DNA of 64,000 bases. It comes from Tubiluchus corallicola (lineage: Eukaryota > Priapulida > Priapulimorpha > Priapulimorphida > Tubiluchidae). Both the position numbers and the translations under genes were made by a program. Shown here in pieces: positions 13,001-25,186 of this stretch (within the stretch, counting starts at the first letter, position 1; each line of letters begins with the position of its first letter). The stretch is taken from contig JAQGDQ010000651.1 of the NCBI GenBank assembly GCA_030141605.1, positions 1 through 64,000 of the forward strand, given 5' to 3'. The notes under the pieces were generated by a model, which saw nothing but the letters and a program-made list of their open reading frames with translations, searched no databases and was not told the DNA's origin.

Positions 13001-16000
13001 TTCGGGTTGTTTGTAGATGTTTGGGACTGCTCTAAATGAGTTCTGGTTAGATGTTGTAGTTTTGACTATATATCTCAATAGATGAGAAGAATTGAATCTA
13101 CGTGTCAAATATTTCAGAATTTTCTAAGTGAATTCTTATTAGGAGTTTCAGGATTTCTGTAGATCTCAACAGATTACTGCGATCAAACGTAAATGCCTTC
13201 AGACTTGATGTAGATGCTTTAGGTTGCGTATAGATGGAATCTTACCAAACGGTTGAATATTCCTATCATATGCTTAAGCTTAGGTGTACGTGTCTTCTAA
13301 CAAGCTAATTGAGGCATTCTGTGTACTTCCCTGTTCAGATGCTTAACATTGCCTGTAGAAGCCTTCTGCCATGTACTCTTGAAGGGCATTACATTTCTTC
13401 TGCCCAGATGTTTGAGATTAGTCTGAGTGAATTCTGACTAGATGTTTCGGGTTGTTTGTAGAAGTTTGGGCCTGCTGTAAATGAATTCTGGTTAGATGCT
13501 GTAGTTTTGTCTATATATCTCAATAGATGAGTAGAATTGGATGTGCGTGTCAGATGTTTCAGATTGCTCTAAGTGAGTTCTTATTAGGTGTTTCGGGATT
13601 TCTGTAGATCTCAACAGATTACTGCGATCAAACGTAAATGCCTTCAGACATGATGTCGATGTTTTAGGTTGCGTATAGATGCCATCTTACCAAACGGTTA
13701 AAACTTCCTACTAGATGCTTGGGTTTGGTCATTGATGTCTTCTAAGAAGCTAATTGAAGCTACCGGTGTATTTTTCTATCAGACGCACATCTCATTGCCT
13801 AATATTGCCTGTACTGGTCCTCTGGCTAGGTATCTGAGATTTGAAATGGATTTCATCTGTCTACATGCTAGAGATTGCTTTAAGGGCGTTCTGACCAGAT
13901 GTTTTAGGACCAGATGTTTGAGATTACTCTGAGTGAGTTCTGACTAGAAGTTTCGGGTGGCTTGTAGAAGTTTGGGCCTGCTCTAAATGAATTCTGGTTA
14001 GATGCTGTAGTTTTGTCTATATATCTCAATAGATGAGTAGAATTGGATGTACATGCCAGATATTTCAGATTGTTCTAAGTGAATTCTTATTAGGAGTTTC
14101 AGGATTTCTGTTGATCTCAACAGATTACAGCGATCAAACGTAAATGCCTTCAGACTTGATGTAGAGGCTTTAGGTTGCGTATAGATGCCATCTTACCAAA
14201 CGGTTGAATATTCCTATCATATGCTTAAGTTTAGGTGTACGTGTCTTCTAACAAGCTAATTGAGGCATTCTGCGCCCTTCAGCCTAAAATAGATGCCATC
14301 TTACCAAACGGTTGAGTCTTTCTACCAGATGCTTGGGTTTGGTCATTGGTGTCTTCTAAGAAGCTAATTGAGGCTGCCGGTGTATTTCTCTATCAGACGC
14401 ACATCTCATTGCCTAGCATTGCCTGTAGAAGCCTTTTGCCATGTACTCTTGAAGGGCAGTACATTTCTTCTGCCCAGATGTTTGAGATTAGTCTGAGTGA
14501 CTTCTGACTAGATGTTTCTACCTACATGTCTGATATTGCTCTATGTGAGTTCTGACTAGATGTTTCGGGTTGTTTGTAGATGTTTGGGACTGCTCTAAAT
14601 GAGTTCTGGTTAGATGTTGTGTGAATTCTTATTAGGAGTTTCAGGATTTCTGTTGATCTCAACAGATTACAGCGATCAAACGTAAATGCCTTCAGACTTG
14701 ATGTAGAGGCTTTAGGTTGCGTATAGATGCCATCTTACCAAACGGTTGAATATTCCTATCATATGCTTAAGTTTAGGTGTACGTGTCTTCTAACAAGCTA
14801 ATTGAGGCATTCTGCGCCCTTCAGCCTAAAATAGACGCCATTTTACCAAACGGTTGAGTCTTTCTACCAGATGCTTGGGTTTGGTCATTGGTGTCTTCTA
14901 AGAAGCTAATTGAGGCTGCCGGTGTATTTCTCTATCAGACGCACATCTCATTGCCTAGCATTGCCTGTAGAAGCCTTTTGCCATGTACTCTTGAAGGGCA
15001 GTACATTTCTTCTGCCCAGATGTTTGAGATTAGTCTGAGTGACTTCTGACTAGATGTTTCTACCTACATGTCTGATATTGCTCTATGTGAGTTCTGACTA
15101 GATGTTTCGGGTTGTTTGTAGATGTTTGGGACTGCTCTAAATGAGTTCTGGTTAGATGTTGTAGTTTTGACTATATATCTCAATAGATGAGAAGAATTGA
15201 ATCTACGTGTCAAATATTTCAGAATTTTCTAAGTGAATTCTTATTAGGAGTTTCAGGATTTCTGTAGATCTCAACAGATTACTGCGATCAAACGTAAATG
15301 CCTTCAGACTTGATGTAGATGCTTTAGGTTGCGTATAGATGGAATCTTACCAAACGGTTGAATATTCCTATCATATGCTTAAGCTTAGGTGTACGTGTCT
15401 TCTAACAAGCTAATTGAGGCATTCTGTGTACTTCCCTGTTCAGATGCTTAACATTGCCTGTAGAAGCCTTCTGCCATGTACTCTTGAAGGGCATTACATT
15501 TCTTCTGCCCAGATGTTTGAGATTAGTCTGAGTGAATTCTGACTAGATGTTTCGGGTTGTTTGTAGAAGTTTGGGCCTGCTGTAAATGAATTCTGGTTAG
15601 ATGCTGTAGTTTTGTCTATATATCTCAATAGATGAGTAGAATTGGATGTGCGTGTCAGATGTTTCAGATTGCTCTAAGTGAGTTCTTATTAGGTGTTTCG
15701 GGATTTCTGTAGATCTCAACAGATTACTGCGATCAAACGTAAATGCCTTCAGACATGATGTCGATGTTTTAGGTTGCGTATAGATGCCATCTTACCAAAC
15801 GGTTAAAACTTCCTACTAGATGCTTGGGTTTGGTCATTGATGTCTTCTAAGAAGCTAATTGAAGCTACCGGTGTATTTTTCTATCAGACGCACATCTCAT
15901 TGCCTAATATTGCCTGTACTGGTCCTCTGGCTAGGTATCTGAGATTTGAAATGGATTTCATCTGTCTACATGCTAGAGATTGCTTTAAGGGCGTTCTGAC

Positions 16001-17598
16001 CAGATGTTTGAGATTACTCTGAGTGAGTTCTGACTAGAAGTTTCGGGTGGCTTGTAGAAGTTTGGGCCTGCTCTAAATGAATTCTGGTTAGATGCTGGTA
16101 GTTTTGTCTATATATCTCAATAGCTGAGTAGAATTAAATGTACGTGTCAGATATTTCAGATTGTTCTAAGTGAATTCTTATTAGGAGTTTCAGGATTTGT
16201 GTAGATCTCAACAGATTACTGCGATCAAACGTAAATGCCTTCAGACTTGAAGTAGATGTTTTAGGCTGGCGGGGACTGCTCTAAATGAGTTTTGACTAGA
16301 TGCTGCAGTTCATCTAGATATCTTAATAAATTAATACAATTTGATGTGGATGCCTTCTAACGAGATGTGTGATGTGTTCTCTCATTGTATAACATTGCCT
16401 GTACAGTTCGTCTGGTTAGGTATCTGAGATTCGAAATAGACTTCACCAGTCTAGATGCTAGAGATTACTCTAAGTGCGTTCTGACTAGATGTTTCAGGAT
16501 GCCTGTATATCTTAGATGTATGTGTCTTCTAACAAGCCAATTGAGGCTTTCTGTGTATTTCCCTATTCAGATGCGTAACATTGCCTGTAGAAGTCTTCTG
16601 CCATATACTTTTGATTGGCAGTACATTTCTTCCTCCCAGATGTTTGAGATTACTTTGAGTGAGTTCTGACTGGATGTTTCGGGTTGTTTGTAGATGTTTG
16701 GGACTGCTCTAAATGAGTTCTGGTTAGATGTTGTAGTTTTGTCTATATATCTCAATAGATGAGTAGAATTAAATGTACGTGTCAGATATTTCAGATTGTT
16801 CTAAGTGAATTCTTATTAGGAGTTTCAGGATTTCTGTAGATCTCAACAGATTACAGCGATCAAACGTAAATGCCTTCAGACTTGATGTAGATGCTTTAGG
16901 TTGTGTATAGATGGAATCTTACCAAACGGTTGAATATTCCTACCATATGCTTAAGCTTAGGTGTACGTGTCTTCTAACAAGCTAATTGAGGCATTCTGTG
17001 TACTTCCCTGTTCAGATGCTTAACATTGCCTGTAGAAGCCTTCTGCCATGTACTCTTGAAGGGCATTACATTTCTTCTGCCCAGATGTTTGAGATTAGTC
17101 TGAGTGAATTCTGACTAGATGTTTCGGGTTGTTTTTGTAGATGTTTGTGACTGCTCTAAATGAATTCTGGTTAGATGTTGTAGTTTTGTCTATATATCTC
17201 AATAGACGAGTAGAATTGGATGTACATGTCAGATATTTCAGATTGTCCTAAGTGAATTCTTATTAGGAGTTTCAGGATTTCTGTAGATCTCAACAGATTA
17301 CAGCGATCAAACGTAAATGCCTTCAGACTTGATGTAGATGTTTTAGGTTGCGTATAGATGCCATTTTACCAAACGGTTGTGTCTTTCTACCATATGCTTA
17401 AGTTTAGGTGTACGTGTCTTCTAACAAGCTAATTGAGGCTTTCTGTGTACTTCCCTATTCAGATGCGTAACATTGCCTGTAGACGCCTTCTGCTATGTAC
17501 TCTTGAAGGGCAGTACATTTCTTCTGCCCAGATGTTTGAGATTAGTCTGAGTGAATTCTGATTAGACGTTTTTGCCTACATGTCTGATATTGCTCTAA

Positions 17599-18989
17599 CT
17601 GTCGTGAACATGAGAGGAAATTTTAAAAATTAATTCATAACATGTTATAAAATAAATTATTTTAAGATGTAGCTGTAAAATTTACTGCGCGCGTCAATCG
17701 ATGATACAGTGAGTTTGAAAATACTGAACTGCTGTTGATACCTCGCCTACAAGGGCTAAAACTACCCAGATAGGTTCTTAGCCAGCAGATGCACAGGCCA
17801 AGCTGTCTATAACTTTTCTGACATCCATCCACGAAACAATAGAATGTGTAACTGTTATTTCCAAATTATATGAAGTAGATTAAAGAAATGATGGATTAAA
17901 CTGACTGGACCAATAAAAAAGCAGAGAAAGCCGAATTTATACAGGCCAGCTGCATAACTTGGCTTTAAACAGAAACTTACATTTAGAGTGAAAGGGATGT
18001 TCAGTACAATATTTTGCGAAATTGATTCAGGCTATTGTTGCACATGTAACTTGATATATCTGCGCACCCAATTTCACCTTGATTTGTCATTTCAACGCAC
18101 AAATCTGCTTTTAATATCAATTATTTAGGTCCTAAAAACACAAGAAGATGTCAAGTTTCCTATTTATTCTTGATGAAGCCATGAGCCTGCCAGATTTTGA
18201 TAAAGCTTATCACTGCTGCTATCATGATCACAAGCAATGGCAAAACGGTAGTGAATAAAATACTGCCGTTGCGTTCTCACTGCCAGTGTAGTGAAAATAA
18301 CTGTAAAAGTACAGATCGTTGTGACATTCCCCGAGAGAACGCTGATTTTTGGAAGAACAAAGTTTATTTCATCCATATTGTTTGTAAAATTGACCCTGTG
18401 GCTGTTTTAGCAATAACAACTAAAACGTAATAGTGGAAACACGAATTTTTGTGTTATAGAAAATAATTATTAAAGTGAAAATAACAGCAAGCACCCACTT
18501 GAAGCAAAGACATGGCTTTTATTCAGACACAGCATCTGCAACGTTTCGAAACGCTTTCGAATTATTGCAATAACACTCATAAGTATTTTTGTGCAAACAG
18601 TTAGTATAATTTAACCTACTTACTGAATCTGCCCTGAATACGGCTTGACCTACGGGCCTAAACCATACTTAAATTTCTTTAGAAAATTGTTAAATTGCTT
18701 TAAACTTTGTTTTTTTTAAATTTAAACCATCCAGGCGTTTAAGCATTTTTCTAACTTTACGCCTCTGTTAAATTAAGGAAATAACGTTATGCACTCTTGT
18801 AATCTATTTTGAAGTTGGCGCTATGCATTTTAGAAGTGTTGTGCAGCTCTGTAGGCGTTAAGCACAAGCTTTTACTCTATAAACGACTACATAACTTTCT
18901 GCGTCCAAATCACCAGGCTTCATTTATTAGACGTTAAGCAACATGGAAAAAACTATTTACTTACATTTGTAACCAAAATTTTCTATAAA
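17599..18989. other. Unique noncoding sequence beside the satellite
   Basis: AT-rich DNA follows the last satellite unit. The only ORFs are overlapping 70-77 codon frames on opposite strands around 18164-18430, which have no recognisable domain. I see no RNA gene, transposon end or tandem repeat here. Confidence 0.5.
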
Positions 18990-19930
18990 ATTTTTCTATA
19001 TACTCAGTCTAAGAGTTTCCATAAGCATGACGTCAGGGCAATATTCATGTCTTAGCATAGCATTCACCAGGAATGTTAAATGAATGTTTAACATTCTTGA
19101 ACCATTTATGACATGATCGCTGGGCATCATCTTCATAGCTTGTGCCAACGCTGTTATATAATGTCTAGTAACCACGAGCAATATCATTAGCGATATCTTT
19201 TGGATTATCTTTGCCATCAATACTATTACTAACAGTTTTATTACACTGACATAGTTTTTGATTTCTTCCCAGAAACGTCTTGTGTTACATTCAGTAAGTG
19301 CAGTAGCCATATACTGGTTTCATGTTGTAGTTTGGTTCTTGTTAATGTGTCGAATAGCACGACGATATTTGAGACGCGTATTTTTCCTTAGGGTGGCGAT
19401 AACACCCTCTTTTGGTCTGCCATTAGTGCACCAAAACTGATGCTAATAAAGAGCTTGCCATCGGAGATGCTCTACATACTGATTCCAAACAGCTATGCGA
19501 TGGCGGACATCTTTAGTGTTCATCAGTGTTGTTGTTGGTATGACTGTTTGCTGGCTGCCAGACGGGAAGGTATAACGGAACCATAATAACTATTTTTTGT
19601 ATCAATACAATTGCAAGTACTGATATATGTACAACGTACTGCACTGATGCCTACATTGATTAATCTCCGAGAGGTTGTTGTCTAGTAGAGTTCTGTTTTG
19701 GAACTCTTTATTTCAACAGCAGATAATCTATTACAATTCCAGTTAATCGGTGTAATATGCCCGCTTAAGTGCTTTTTCCATATGATCCCGCCATAGGGTC
19801 TTCCAAGGAGTATTTCATCATTGTTCATGCAGCTTGAGCCAGTAAATTCATATTCATCACTACATAAATCTAGTTTTGATAGTTCAGAATTGTGAACCGA
19901 TGCTCTTGCAGGATATGTCGGCATATGTCG
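18990..19930 (-). mobile_element. Degenerate non-LTR retrotransposon (LINE): endonuclease, linker and RT N-terminus
   Basis: Read on the minus strand, 19924-19682 carries the middle of an apurinic-type endonuclease, recognisable by a GRPYGGIIW block and the preceding cysteine/serine-rich strand. Further along, about 19440-19310 gives a basic linker (TRLKYRRAIRHINKNQ), then 19310-18996 gives RFWEEI and SDHVINGS followed by a helical HLTFLVNAML segment and YCPDVML. These are typical of the linker and the start of reverse transcriptase in LINEs of this kind. Frame changes and stops separate the parts, and the catalytic RT core (FADD region) is missing, so the copy is dead and truncated at both ends. 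It resembles the minus-strand LINE at 57-58.5 kb. The clade is not assigned. Confidence 0.75.
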
Positions 19931-20394
19931 GCATTTAAGTCTTTAAAACGTATGTATTCTTGAAAATGGATTAACTCAGTGTGTACAAAGTTCTACACGT
20001 AATGATAACATATTGTTTTTACAACAGTTGATTTAAGTGTAACTCAGCTTCAAGTTAAGCCGCCTTTTCTATATCAGATCACAATGCTGTTCATTTTAAA
20101 ATTGGCCGCCGATAAGGCCGTTTATGAAGATAGCGGTTTTGTACATGCTGATTATGGCAGTTTTGCCAATTTTTTGCATAACGTAGATTGGAACTTTGTA
20201 CCCTATCCAACTGTGAATGATCTCTGGAACTATTATATAGCGTAATGAGTGAGGGTATAAAAATCTTTAATTCTATTTCGGAAACCTAAATCAAAGGTCG
20301 TGATCTTGGTATTGTGATTTCTCTATTCTAATTAATTTTCCCTATTCTTTCTATTATAATATGACCTGAAATGGACAAAGCAATGCATTGAGGT

Positions 20395-20500
20395 AGCTAC
20401 TAAAGCCAGTAGAATTACAAATGTTGTTTAGCATGTTTTCTACAGATGACAAAGACATGTTGTTAAGATTGTTCATAGTTTACATAAGACCTATTGTAGA
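20395..20500 (+). mobile_element. Short LINE fragment (post-RT 'thumb' region)
   Basis: The plus strand reads DKDMLLRLFIVYIRPIVEY, which matches the conserved segment after the reverse-transcriptase core in Jockey/CR1-like LINEs (a leucine-rich helix, then 'Y-RPI-EY'). It is followed at once by a stop and unrelated sequence. Only about 100 bp survive. Confidence 0.55.
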
Positions 20501-20877
20501 GTATAGATAGATCGCAAGCGGCGTTTAGTCCCGCCCACTTGATCACTCAAGTTCTCACAAACACTCACTAGCTGCAAGTTGCTACAGTACATAAACAAGC
20601 GTGAAAAGCATGGAGGATGGGTGAATTTTAAATGGTTTGTCGGCGATTCCGGAAAATTCATCATTGTGCTACAAACCAAACTATAAGAACTTGTCTAGTA
20701 AATCCTTACATAGAGGACTTAATTATTATACGCAAGGATATCTGCACTATATCAAGATTTATCGGGAAGTTTCAAACATAGTTAGAATAAAAGCGCTAGT
20801 TATAATAAAAGTTGCAACAAACTACTAAAATAGCAAATGTGAAACGGTGTGTTAACTTTGCTTTAGATGTTGTGTTA
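20501..20877. other. No recognised feature
   Basis: AT-rich spacer between two LINE fragments. Short ORFs on both strands (20491-20679 minus, 20637-20828 plus) overlap each other and show no domain. Confidence 0.4.
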
Positions 20878-21502
20878 ACCCGATTTCTTTATTACCATGT
20901 ATTTCTAAAGTTCTGGAAAAGGCTATCGCTTATTGTTTAAATTTTCTGAGCGCCAGCAACGAGTGGTTATTAATGGGTAAATTTTCAAATTTAAAAAGTA
21001 CCAATGCAGGTGTCCCTCGGGTATTTATTTTAGGTCCAATCCCATTCCGAGTGTTTATAGATGATGTAGTCAGAAATACTAATTGTGACTTAAAACTTTT
21101 TGTTGATGACACTTCATTAATGGATTTCATCGAAGATCCTAACGTAGGTGCTAGAAAAATTAACTCTGATATACAAAAATACAACCATGGGCGCAAACTT
21201 TAAATATGTCATTTAACCGTAAGAAATCTAAAGTCATGTTATTTAGCCGTAAAGTGGAACCACCACCCCAACTTAATCTATACCTAAACAATACCCAATT
21301 ATTCGCAGTAACCTGTCACAAACACTTAGTTGTTTACTTTCAATCTCAAATGGCACGCTCATGTAAATCATGCTGTGGAAAAAGCTAATTCTGCAGGTTT
21401 AACTGATTTATTGGAAAAAAAAACTAAAAAAAGAGCTGCTGGTATTTGTTGTAACTCACTGAAAGGTACTAATACCTATAACCTGTTGTTTGACACTGCA
21501 TT
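20878..21502 (+). mobile_element. Older Jockey/CR1-like LINE, RT fragment, 5' part (split by a later LINE)
   Basis: Plus-strand frames give PCISKVLEK, then after an internal deletion SERQQRVVING, GVPRVFILGP (usually GVPQGSILGP), LFVDDTSL (the FADD-type catalytic motif, here with V for A) and, in another frame, WAQTLNMSFNRKKSK, NHAVEKANSAG and LLFDTALD. This is the order of reverse-transcriptase motifs B through the thumb. At least three frame changes and a deletion between motifs 0 and B show long decay. At 21503 the sequence is interrupted by another element and resumes at 25259. Confidence 0.85.
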
Positions 21503-21513
21503 AGATTGATTGT
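21503..21513. repeat. Target-site duplication, left copy (11 bp)
   Basis: AGATTGATTGT occurs here and again at 25248-25258, exactly bracketing the inserted LINE. The flanking codons belong to the older LINE, so the duplication marks an insertion into that element. Confidence 0.85.
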
Positions 21514-22094
21514 TCGGGGTAGATGGGGCTCCTTAGCCTTGGCCGGCAATCCATCTAGGTGAAGGAAAACACTGATCACAAACCTCCACTGCCTTGTGGC
21601 TATACTCTTCATGAGAAAGGCTTCGGGAGTAAACCCCAAGGAAAAATCCGGAGCTTGAGTCCCTATAGGCGGGTCATATTGCATGATTCCGACAACTCCC
21701 GCGACGCCTGAAATACCAGATGTACTGGCTCTGCCTTTCCCATGGATCATACTTCTGGTGTGGAGAGAGTGAGGCTGGCGACCTGGTGCAATCCCTCCCT
21801 CACTTTAAATCAAGTAACGCACAAGTCATGATGACAGGTCACCACAAAAAATTCAAAGTCCTGTGGCGATGGGGGATTAGCGAGCCAGCAAGTGCGGATT
21901 ACACTCAAGCTGCAGTCACGAACCTACACGCTCAGGGCATGTGGTCGCTCTCAACTGACCGAGGCAGCAGCAGAGTTCGGCAGCCCCCTGGGCGACTGAG
22001 CAGCCCTTTCTAGGAACGCTCTGCTCACCCCCGTAGCATGGGGAGCGGACTAGAAAAGGTGTCCCAAACATAGCCTGCCTCAGCACTTTCCTGG

Positions 22095-23045
22095 TCCAGC
22101 AAAGATACAAAATTGACATAGCTGCCCTCAGCGAAACATGCCTTGCAGAGAAAGGACAACTCTCTGCAGCTGGCGGCGGATACACTTTCTTTTGGAGTGG
22201 TAGACCATCAGGTGAAAAAAGAGAGGCAGGAGTTGGATTTGCAGTTAGAAATGGCCTTGTGAAGAACCTCTTAAAACTTCCAGATGGCATCAGCGTCTGG
22301 CTTATGACTCTCCAACTACCCCTCACGAAAGGGAAGAAAGCTACACTCATAAGTGTATATGCTCCCACCATGACCAACCCAGATGACGTCAAGGACAAGT
22401 TTTACGAAGAGCTAGATGCTACCATCGCAAATGTTCCAACAGCAGGCAAGGTCATACTACTTGGAGATTTCAATGCTAGAGTGGGTACAGATCACTAATC
22501 ACGGGAAGGAGTTATTGGCACACAAGGAGTGGGAAAATGTAACAGCAACGGGATCCTGCTATTACAGGCGTGTGCAACCCATGAACTCATCATCACAAAC
22601 ACTCTATTCCGTCTTCCCAAGCGCAATAAAACAACCTGGATGCATCCCAAATCAAAACATTGGCACTTGATAGACTGCATCACAGTCAGGAAGAAAGATA
22701 AGCAAGACGTGAGGGTGACCAAAGCAATGAGAGGTGCAGAGTGCTGGACAGATCATCATCTTCTCATATCCAAACTCAGCCTACACATCCAACCTAAAAG
22801 ACTACCACAAGGCAAAAAGACCATGAAGAAACTGGATGTTGGGAAACTTCAGAATAAGGTAACTGCTAGCAGCTTCTCCCAAAGGCTTGACAAAAAGATC
22901 TCGGAGTCATCTCAAGACGCCCCCACTGTTGACCAGAAATGGGAGCACTTCAGAAACCTGGTCTACTCAACAGCCCATGAACATCTAGGGGTTGCTACAA
23001 AAAACATCAAGACTGGTTTCATGAAAACGCTCCTGAAATTATCAC
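22095..23045 (+). pseudogene. LINE endonuclease domain (broken)
   Basis: The AP-endonuclease-like domain nicks target DNA to prime reverse transcription. Visible blocks in order are DIAALSET (with the catalytic glutamate), GYTFFWSGRP, SVYAPT, LLGDFNARVG (catalytic Asp/Asn), TWMHPKSKHWHLID and CWTDHHLL (catalytic Asp-His). All key catalytic residues are present. One stop (22496-22498) falls right after the GDFNARVG block, in the frame that continues downstream. A frame slip near 23000, in a run of A, separates this domain from the linker. Confidence 0.88.
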
Positions 23046-24640
23046 TTTGATAGCATCCAAACACCGTCTACTTAGAGCACATCAAAATGACTCTACATCA
23101 GAAGCGAAGAGGGCAGCATTCATACATAAACGCAATGAGGTGCAAAGAAAACTTCGTGAAATGCAAGCCGCTCGGCTGTCAAGGAAAGCAGAAGAAATAC
23201 AACACTACGCTGACACCAACAACTCAAAAAAGTTCTATGAAGCCCTCAAGTCCATCTACGGTTCACAACCATCTGGGACTTCATCACTCCTCAACGCAGA
23301 TGGAACAAAGCTGCTAACTGACAAGTCTGACATCCTAGAAAGATGGACAGAATATTTCAACACCGTTCTAAACTGACCATCATCATCCATAAACGCAGAA
23401 GCAATAGACCGACTACCCCAAATGGAATTAAATGAGATCGTCAAAGTCATTGAACAAACCTCCCTTGGCAAAGCACCAGGTGCTGATGGAATACCAGCCA
23501 AAGTCTACAAGACAGGGGGGCAGCAATGCTACAAGAACTTACCGACCTATTCCAGCTGATGTGGGAGGAAAGCAAACTTCCACAAGACCTCCGAGATGCT
23601 ACAGTTGTTCATATTTACAAATATGAGGGAACAGGCAGTCATGTGACAACCACAGAGGCATATCTCTGCTGTCCATAGCGGGTAAGATCCTGGCACGTGT
23701 CCTACTAAATCGACTGTTGTTGCACCTGGAGAAAGACCTTCTCCCAGAGAGCCAGTGTGGCTTTAGAGCAGGCAGAGGAACTGTGGATATGATCTTTGCT
23801 GCAGGACAACTTCAAAAGAAGTGCCAAGAACAGAACGTCAGCCTCTTCACAACATTCATAGACCTCACCAAGGCTTTCGATACTGTCAGTAGGAATGTCC
23901 TCTGGAAGATCATGGAAAAATATGGATACCCAAAGAAGTTTATTGATATTGTGTGGCAGTTTCATGAAGGCATGATGGTCAGAGTCCTAGATGACGGAGA
24001 CATGTCTGAAGCCTTTGAAGTAACAAATGGGGTAAAACAGGGCTGTGTACTCGCTCCAACACTCTTCAGCATGATGTTCTCTGCCATGCTAAATGATGAT
24101 TTTGAAAACATCCAGGATGGCATAAAGATAAAATACAAAACAGAGGGCAGCCTCTTCAACTCCAGGTGGTTGCAAGCTACCACCAAGACCCATGTAATCA
24201 CAGTCAAAGACTTTCTCTTTGCTGATGACTGCGCTCTCAGTGCCACTTCCCAAGAACAAATGCAAAGAGAGATGGACCACTTCGCATCAGCCTGCAAAAA
24301 CTACGGCTTAACAATCTCTAGAAAGAAAACTGAAGTTATGTACCAACCAGCCCCAGACTCCCCACAGGTTCAGCCAAAGATCTTAGTGAATTGTCAAGAA
24401 CTTATCTCTGTTGAGAACTTCACATACCTGGGGAGCACCTTTACCACAGCTGCCAACATCGATACAGAAATCAACAACAGAATTGCGAAGGCTAGTGCTT
24501 CATTTGGAAGACTCCGCTCCAACGTATGGGACTGTAGAGGCATCAGAACCATCACAAAATTGAAGGTGTATAGAGCTGTCGTCATCACCACTCTCCTGTA
24601 TGCCAGTGAATCCTGGACATTATATAGGAGACACGTATAA
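23046..24640 (+). pseudogene. LINE linker and reverse transcriptase (broken)
   Basis: A lysine/arginine-rich linker (23047-23373) is followed after a stop at 23374 by GKAPGADGIP, then, in shifted frames, the 'HRGISLLSIAGKILARVLLNR'-type segment before a long open frame at 23717-24640. That frame contains LPESQCGFRAGRGT, FIDLTKAFDTVSR (motif A), NGVKQGCVLAPTLFS (motif B), FLFADDCALSA (motif C, FADD) and LTISRKKTEVM (motif D). The catalytic aspartates are intact. Frame changes at about 23517 and 23630 and the stops at 23374 and 24638 make a functional product impossible. Confidence 0.92.
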
Positions 24641-25186
24641 CAGCTTAACCACTTTCACATGGTCTGTCTGAGGAAAATCCTGCACATCTAGTGGCAAGAC
24701 AATGTGTCAGACACTGAGGTACTTAAAAGAGCTGACCTCCCCAGCATCCATACACTCCTCGTCAAAACACAAGTTCGGTGGGCAGGACATGTGATTCGCA
24801 TGCCAAACAACCGCATGCCAAAGAAGATGCTTCATGGAGAACTTGTGTCCGGAAAAAGAAAGGTTGGACGACCAAAGAAACGCTTCAAAAACAGCCTGAA
24901 GGCCTCACTCAAGGAGCTCAACATGGATATCCGTTCAATGGAAACCCTTGCACAAGATCGCTCAGCATGGCGGAGTGCCATCACCACAGGAGCTAAGACA
25001 GCAGAGGCGAAAAGAATTGAGGAGGCAGAGGAGCAGCGCAGGAGACGCAAGGCAGGTGACACTGCCCAACAACAGGTCAAAACACCCAGCCTCACCTGTG
25101 CCAAATGTCAAAGAAGTTTCCAGGCCAGAACTGGCCTAGTCAGTCACCTTCGAGCTCATCAAAGGAATGACAACCCCCCAAACTGA
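24641..25186 (+). pseudogene. LINE C-terminal region with C2H2 zinc finger
   Basis: After stops at 24638 and 24689 the same frame continues to 25186. It carries the conserved VRWAGHVIRMP block, a basic stretch, a glutamate/arginine-rich coiled segment and, near the end, LTCAKCQRSF with the pattern C-x2-C-x12-H-x3-H. The finger lies about 26 residues before the terminator. Zinc-binding C-termini in LINEs are thought to help in nucleic-acid binding. Only about 60 bp separate the stop codon from the (CAT)n tail, so the 3' UTR is very short. Confidence 0.85.

Larger units (their letters stand above)
1..17598. repeat. Complex satellite array with higher-order repeats (right end; open on the left)
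   Basis: The whole interval is one family of tandem DNA. The smallest level is a degenerate submonomer of about 48-58 bp that begins with AGATGTTT-like words (TAGATGTTTCGGG, CAGATGTTTGAGATT, TAGATGCTTTAGG) and often ends GAGTTCTGACT. Submonomers are joined into modules, each carrying the landmark GATCTCAACAGATTA. I located about 32 landmarks; the gaps between them take a few recurring values: 445, 484, 493, 507, 612, 635, 683 and 830 bp. The series 484-493-830-507-683-612 (3609 bp, 2911-6519) is followed by 484-493-829-507-635-612 (3560 bp, 6520-10079), which is a higher-order repeat of about 3.6 kb. From 10 kb to 17.3 kb the same modules occur in shorter, rearranged order. Copies differ by only a few substitutions, so the array is homogenised. 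No plausible gene lies inside it. It ends abruptly near 17598. Confidence 0.95.

Noticed and set aside
837-16755. Repeated 61-94 codon ORFs in the satellite (for example 837-1037, 4843-5043, 5406-5690, 9196-9384 minus)
   Set aside because: They recur only because the DNA recurs. The frames lie on both strands over the same bases, have no domain, and are broken in many module copies (the module with TTAGTGCGTTC has a stop).
1-17598. CRISPR-like array
   Set aside because: Repeats are not separated by unique spacers; the intervals are themselves repeated, and the context is an animal genome.
18164-18430. Overlapping ORFs, one with a CQCSENNCKSTDRC stretch
   Set aside because: The cysteine cluster is short, there is no signal peptide or splice context, and an equally long frame runs on the other strand.
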